DNA from: Paragordius varius
Lineage: Eukaryota > Nematomorpha
NCBI GenBank assembly: GCA_964247055.1
Contig: OZ176052.1
Coordinates: forward strand, 12,710,001-12,774,000
Length of the DNA: 64,000 nt
Reading direction: 5' to 3'
Under the pieces are notes generated by a model, which saw only the letters and a program-made list of their open reading frames with translations, had not been told where the DNA came from and ran no database searches. This document shows, piece by piece, positions 62,665 through 64,000 of this stretch (positions within the stretch are counted from its first letter, which is position 1; each line of letters begins with the position of its first letter). Both the position numbers and the translations under genes were made by a program.

Positions 62665-63256
62665 AGAATATTTTTATAAATATATTATAATAGTCTTAAA
62701 TATATAAATTTGAATAGATATAAATATTTTTGAATCATATTTAAAACCAATTTCTTCATTTACTGTTTATATTAGCTAAACCTTATTGAACAAAAATTTT
62801 TGGCCCTAATTAGCGTCGGAAGAAGTGCATATTTTACAATTGGACATATGTACATATCATTTGCGAAAGATTCACTTCTTCGTGCAAAAGCAAAACAAAC
62901 TGTAGTGGGCATCTATCGTAATAATTTATTATAAATATTTAGCTTTCTATTAATATGTCTCATTGTTGTTAATACACATATTCAATTCTCAATAACCGTA
63001 TATTATAGCTGATACTATTGGAGATTTAAGTTATATCCCCCAAGCATTTGGCTATGTAAAGCAAATATTTTCCTCTGGTCCCACACCATCTTTTGAAAAA
63101 ATTTGGAAACAACTTGAATACTACGATAATATAATGAAATATGAGGATCAAGTATCTACCATAACAAACAAATTCGATATTACCAATGATATTTTAAACA
63201 ACCCTAACGATATGACAGGAGTTTTTTTACATCCTTTTAAATGGGTTAAGTTAACG
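41586..63256 (+). CDS. Large lipid transfer protein (apoB/apolipophorin-like), 5' 1,799 codons, runs off the right edge
   Basis: Thirty-four exons join with consistent phases and GT-AG boundaries into one frame of 1,799 codons, still open at the last donor (63,257). Order of parts: signal peptide; lipovitellin-type N-terminal lipid-transport domain (Vitellogenin_N, about res. 23-850) with cysteine pairs, beta-barrel and alpha-helical repeats; beta-sheet domains (about 700-1,100); then a long beta-rich tail. Proteins of this family are secreted, load phospholipid, triglyceride or cholesterol in the ER with MTP, and circulate as lipoprotein. Vitellogenins are usually shorter than about 2,000 residues and carry a von Willebrand D domain; none is seen here, and there is no phosphoserine tract, so an apoB/apolipophorin-type protein of 3,000 residues or more is likelier. 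No furin-type RXRR site was noticed. Exons 28 (3' end) and 29 are the least certain. Introns hold TA-flanked MITEs, a foldback and (TA)n tracts. Confidence 0.92.
43370..43398. repeat. (TA)n tract in LLTP intron 4
   Basis: An uninterrupted TA dinucleotide run of about 29 bases, one of several in the introns of this gene. Confidence 0.9.
43681..43974. mobile_element. MITE of the GAACAATTCAAATTCACCC family in intron 4
   Basis: The left end holds two tandem GAACAATTCAAATTCACCCT units after ATATCCCTT. The right end holds the complement (AGGGTGAATTTGAATTGTT twice). About 290 bp. The interior AATATATCTTTATGGCATAG is shared in reverse with the copy at 49,520-49,808. No coding. Confidence 0.75.
44535..47213 (+). 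CDS. LLTP exons 5-8: N-sheet beta-barrel
   Basis: Exons 44,535-44,709, 44,779-44,949, 45,081-45,214 and 46,969-47,213. Exon 5 contains EVSHVFHSPNDG then IVNFKKSIASAI, the NFKKGI-type signature of Vitellogenin_N. Exon 6 opens RDIRGTCLTV with a second cysteine in KLGSTCEQN. Exon 7 has ILCQYTIKK and LTFINCTETY, giving the expected cysteine pair. Exon 8 (KLLSKQSALNIDFDV, SILYQYDQRKLRNYVLQ) closes the barrel and leads to the helical domain. Phases run 2-0-0-2-1. Intron 4 (1,938 nt) carries a (TA)n tract and a MITE at 43,681-43,974. Confidence 0.88.
45973..46236 (-). CDS. Unassigned open frame inside LLTP intron 7, opposite strand
   Basis: An 87-codon ATG frame on the minus strand lies in a patch somewhat richer in G+C than the intron around it. 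The peptide contains ILPETLKFEANKESRISFSG and KKFIESQYRNGKFF. I recognise no family. It could be a fragment of a nested gene, a mobile element remnant or chance. Nothing downstream on the same strand extends it convincingly. Confidence 0.2.
   Translation of the reverse strand: MSVVRYCSEMNIINILLKKFLIIKILPETLKFEANKESRISFSGGTENTKKFIESQYRNGKFFNQVKIKIFYFILILLHSPLIEDMG
47255..48346. repeat. Foldback element in LLTP intron 8
   Basis: Near-perfect inverted inner blocks (AACGCAAAATATTATCAACA with TGTTGATAATATTTTGCGTT; CCCAATATATCGCCTTCAA with TTGAAGGCGATATATTGGG) and outer ATGCGGTTAAAATACTAG with TCTATTTTAACCGCTTATAT. The right end has the same GCTATCGAATG..TTTGCTGCACACC tip as the 29,312-30,477 copy. 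About 1.09 kb, starting only 40 bases after the exon 8 donor. The centre (about 47,778-47,840) carries a diverged hairpin core. No transposase. Confidence 0.82.
48786..53833 (+). CDS. LLTP exons 9-13: alpha-helical lipid-transport subdomain
   Basis: Exons 48,786-48,946, 50,005-50,178, 51,933-52,126, 53,056-53,224 and 53,571-53,833. They encode stacked amphipathic helices typical of the LLTP horseshoe: YLDEIRV, DIRQIYLEALSQADTIESVA (cf. the family's R-x-x-F-L-D-A-L-P-x-x-G-T), KVLLQLAAIKALL and SLGVRWAAFLQAISYE. Exon 10 holds TAKLLSPSQRQSVIRRLGML, the usual D-L-I-x(4)-L-S-x(2)-Q region. The exon 13 donor is taken at ACACATAT/GTAAAA because only that phase reads into exon 14; the earlier GTATCC does not fit. 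Confidence 0.88.
48978..49018. repeat. (TA)n tract in LLTP intron 9
   Basis: About 41 bases of uninterrupted TA starting 30 bases after the exon 9 donor. It is the longest pure tract in the window and likely to be length-polymorphic. Confidence 0.9.
49520..49808. mobile_element. MITE of the GAACAATTCAAATTCACCC family in intron 9
   Basis: Starts with TTGAACAATTCAAATTCAACC and ends with GGTGAATTTGAATTGTTCAA units followed by AAGGGTGAATTGGTATA. Interior ACTATGTCATAAAGATATAT matches the intron 4 copy in reverse. About 290 bp. Confidence 0.75.
51315..51830 (+). mobile_element. Intact-length MITE of the CTTCAAGTTGGTCC family in intron 10
   Basis: 516 bp from TACCGTTTGCATTTCAAGAG to GTGAAGCAAATGGTA, with TA at both sides. 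The left end carries CTTGAACACTTTAAGTTGGTCC and the right end four complementary GGACCAACTTGA-type units. The interior shares GACACCGTATATC and AAGTTTTCTGGGTTATTAAT with the copy at 23,196. Non-coding. Confidence 0.82.
54357..57325 (+). CDS. LLTP exons 14-21: following beta-sheet domains
   Basis: Exons 54,357-54,490, 54,597-54,847, 54,965-55,142, 56,023-56,119, 56,376-56,513, 56,656-56,841, 56,944-57,181 and 57,253-57,325. Landmarks: AISFIPNYV and YEIGVVGGG (cf. S-x-I-P-R..E-V-G-x-R-x-E-G of apolipophorins), LKKIMGYLKTGASKN, MPTYSGLAHQITLDG (cf. L-P-T-x-S-G-L-P), GSVSSGFLGLTPKN, SSEITITIDAPQESPIYKM, and a cysteine cluster PCDFGKSLGFYPCC. Intron 19 (56,842-56,943) is exactly 34 codons with no stop, so reading through it would not break the frame; splicing is preferred because family alignments continue directly from PIYKM to DMYIYTNGK. 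The exon 20 donor is ATT/GTATAT. Confidence 0.82.
55695..55926. mobile_element. MITE with hybrid end sequence in intron 16
   Basis: Starts TACCATTTATACCTCAAATT then CACCC units. Ends with TTGTTCAAGGGTGAATTCGA and AGTGTAAATGGTA. It is about 232 bp, with TA on both sides. The inner units belong to the GAACAATTCAAATTCACCC family, while the outermost TACCATTT/AAATGGTA is that of the CTTCAAGTTGGTCC family. Confidence 0.75.
57622..60072 (+). CDS. LLTP exons 22-27: beta-rich region
   Basis: Exons 57,622-57,785, 58,085-58,211, 58,930-58,972, 59,039-59,252, 59,432-59,832 and 59,887-60,072. Exon 23 is taken from ACGTTCAG/ATT, keeping phase 0 with exon 22; a rival acceptor at 58,027 reaches a stop. Exon 24 is a 43-nt micro-exon (YHLIKNPVLEKLK) that alone reconciles the phase 1 end of exon 23 with the phase 2 start of exon 25. 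Exon 26 is the longest (401 nt) and contains LLKHKYDWEIRVNAVHNFEI and a polar, acidic stretch near its end (res. about 1,375-1,405). The repeating strand-turn-strand pattern resembles the apoB/apolipophorin middle region, but no named domain can be assigned by eye. Confidence 0.8.
60292..63256 (+). CDS. LLTP exons 28-34: beta-rich region to the last exon in the window
   Basis: Exons 60,292-60,454 (an alternative donor would end it at 60,445), 60,495-60,528, 61,288-61,391, 61,451-61,606, 62,473-62,613, 62,776-62,917 and 63,009-63,256. Exon 29 is a proposed 34-nt micro-exon (IRPFLFINRLR) needed to link the phase 0 end of exon 28 with the phase 1 start of exon 30; it is supported only by splice sites and frame. 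Later landmarks: NYSVNFDLIT, NMNGMTGWIKEVSNIIG, AATLTLDLISPNG, LISVGRSAYFTIGHMY and TNKFDITNDILNNPNDMTG. The last donor is ACG/GTATGT at 63,257, so the gene continues beyond the window. Confidence 0.78.
60611..60683. repeat. Compound (CA)n-(TA)n-(A)n tract in LLTP intron 29
   Basis: A CA run at 60,611-60,624 passes into TA repeats, an A-rich break and a second TA run. It lies about 80 bases after the proposed micro-exon 29. Confidence 0.85.
62631..62662. repeat. (TA)n tract in LLTP intron 32
   Basis: A TA run of about 32 bases beginning 18 bases after the exon 32 donor, occupying a good part of this 162-nt intron. Confidence 0.85.
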
Positions 63257-63320
63257 GTATGTTATAACATTAAAGTGTATATATATCTTTTATCCCATTT
63301 CTTCACGTAAAAAATATTAT

Positions 63321-63527
63321 TAAAGTCATGTATCCTTTATTTTATCAAAAAAATTTTTTTCGTTATATGGGTATGAAAACTTGGTAAAGAATGGAAAAAC
63401 CTTATGTTAACAATAACATGTTCATAAAAAAAGTATAGATTTACCTTGTTTTTCCATTCTTTACCAAATATTTATATCCATTTAACGAAAAAAAAATAAA
63501 TTTTTGATAAAGGATACATGACTTTAA
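63321..63527. repeat. Near-perfect palindrome downstream of LLTP exon 34
   Basis: Arms of about 85 bases: TAAAGTCATGTATCCTTTAT, TTTTTTCGTTATATGGGTAT and TTGGTAAAGAATGGAAAAAC on the left, with their complements GTTTTTCCATTCTTTACCAA, ATCCATTTAACGAAAAAAA and AAAGGATACATGACTTTA on the right. A loop of 30-40 bases lies near 63,425. It looks like a small foldback MITE and is much better preserved than the other foldbacks here, so probably younger. Confidence 0.88.
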
Positions 63528-64000
63528 ACTCTATGTTGTGGGTTTTGCCGGACTCATAATATCGGATAGAAAAAAAGACTGAAGATATTTTTTTTAAAAA
63601 AGAAGATTTTTGTTATTAAAATTGATTGGACGATTCGTTTATATTATGTTGACGAATCGGTGTTATGTACATATTGCGTATTTTTTTCAGTATATACGAG
63701 GCTTGGGACTTAGTATGTAACGAGAAAGCTGAGAATTTTTATATAAAAATTATTAATTTTTCAAACAAATACTAAATGTTAGAATAGATAATTTTTAAAA
63801 CTACAGCCAATCATTTTATATTAATTAGCTTAGTAGACTAATTGTTCTTATGAAATTGTAATCACATGACTCTCATGAAGCCGTCTAATTATAGTGTAGT
63901 TTTACACTATTAACTTTCATTTTTTATTACTATTTATTATTAAACCATAATTATATGTCAATTTATACTTTTAAATGCTACATGCTATTCACATAGAAAA
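63528..64000. other. LLTP intron sequence to the window edge, no exon recognised
   Basis: After the palindrome there is no block that continues the LLTP reading with a suitable phase 0 acceptor. The next exon presumably lies beyond the window. Confidence 0.45.

Noticed and set aside
1-64000. LTR retroelement, Polinton or other virus-like fossil
   Set aside because: No long terminal direct repeats, polymerase, integrase, capsid or envelope-like coding was recognised in the window.

Overview
The window is extremely A+T-rich eukaryotic DNA (about three-quarters A+T or more by eye). It holds two animal-type, intron-containing genes in the right-hand 25 kb and almost nothing recognisably coding in the left 39 kb. 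The standard genetic code reads through both genes. Their products, a ciliary IFT-B protein and a secreted large lipid transfer protein (LLTP), indicate a metazoan. Introns run from 25 nt to nearly 2 kb, with the two shortest at the 5' end of the LLTP gene. That pattern, the A+T content and an apoB-like gene would fit a flatworm or another small derived animal lineage, but the phylum cannot be fixed from this sequence alone.

Layout. 1-39.3 kb is repeat-dominated: a 75-bp satellite (1.24-4.12 kb); a tandem array of roughly 1-1.3 kb units, each with a conserved hairpin core (7.3-15 kb), one unit carrying a TTAA-flanked insertion; a cluster of TA-flanked short inverted-repeat elements whose ends are a roughly 21-bp minisatellite (15.9-25 kb), one clearly nested in another; several long foldback elements (22.3-25.3, 27.1-28.6, 29.3-30.5, 32.65-33.0 kb); a Tc1/mariner-like inverted-repeat element (30.86-32.0 kb); and a 110-bp tandem array (34.9-35.5 kb). 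I saw no LTR element, Polinton or other virus-like fossil, no tRNA or rRNA gene and no CRISPR array.

39.3-41.2 kb: a compact four-exon gene for the N-terminal calponin-homology-like domain of IFT54 (TRAF3IP1). It ends in a stop codon directly after that domain, so it lacks the C-terminal coiled coil of full-length family members. 41.6 kb to the right edge: a same-strand LLTP gene, with 34 exons reconstructed by hand (1,799 codons, every intron phase consistent). It has a signal peptide, the lipovitellin-like N-sheet, helical domain and following beta-sheets, and runs off the window still open. Its length without a stop, and the absence of a recognised von Willebrand D domain, favour an apolipoprotein B/apolipophorin type over a vitellogenin.

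The two genes have no obvious functional link. The LLTP introns carry the same element families as the left half of the window, plus long (TA)n tracts, so the mobile sequence has spread through both intergenic and intronic DNA.
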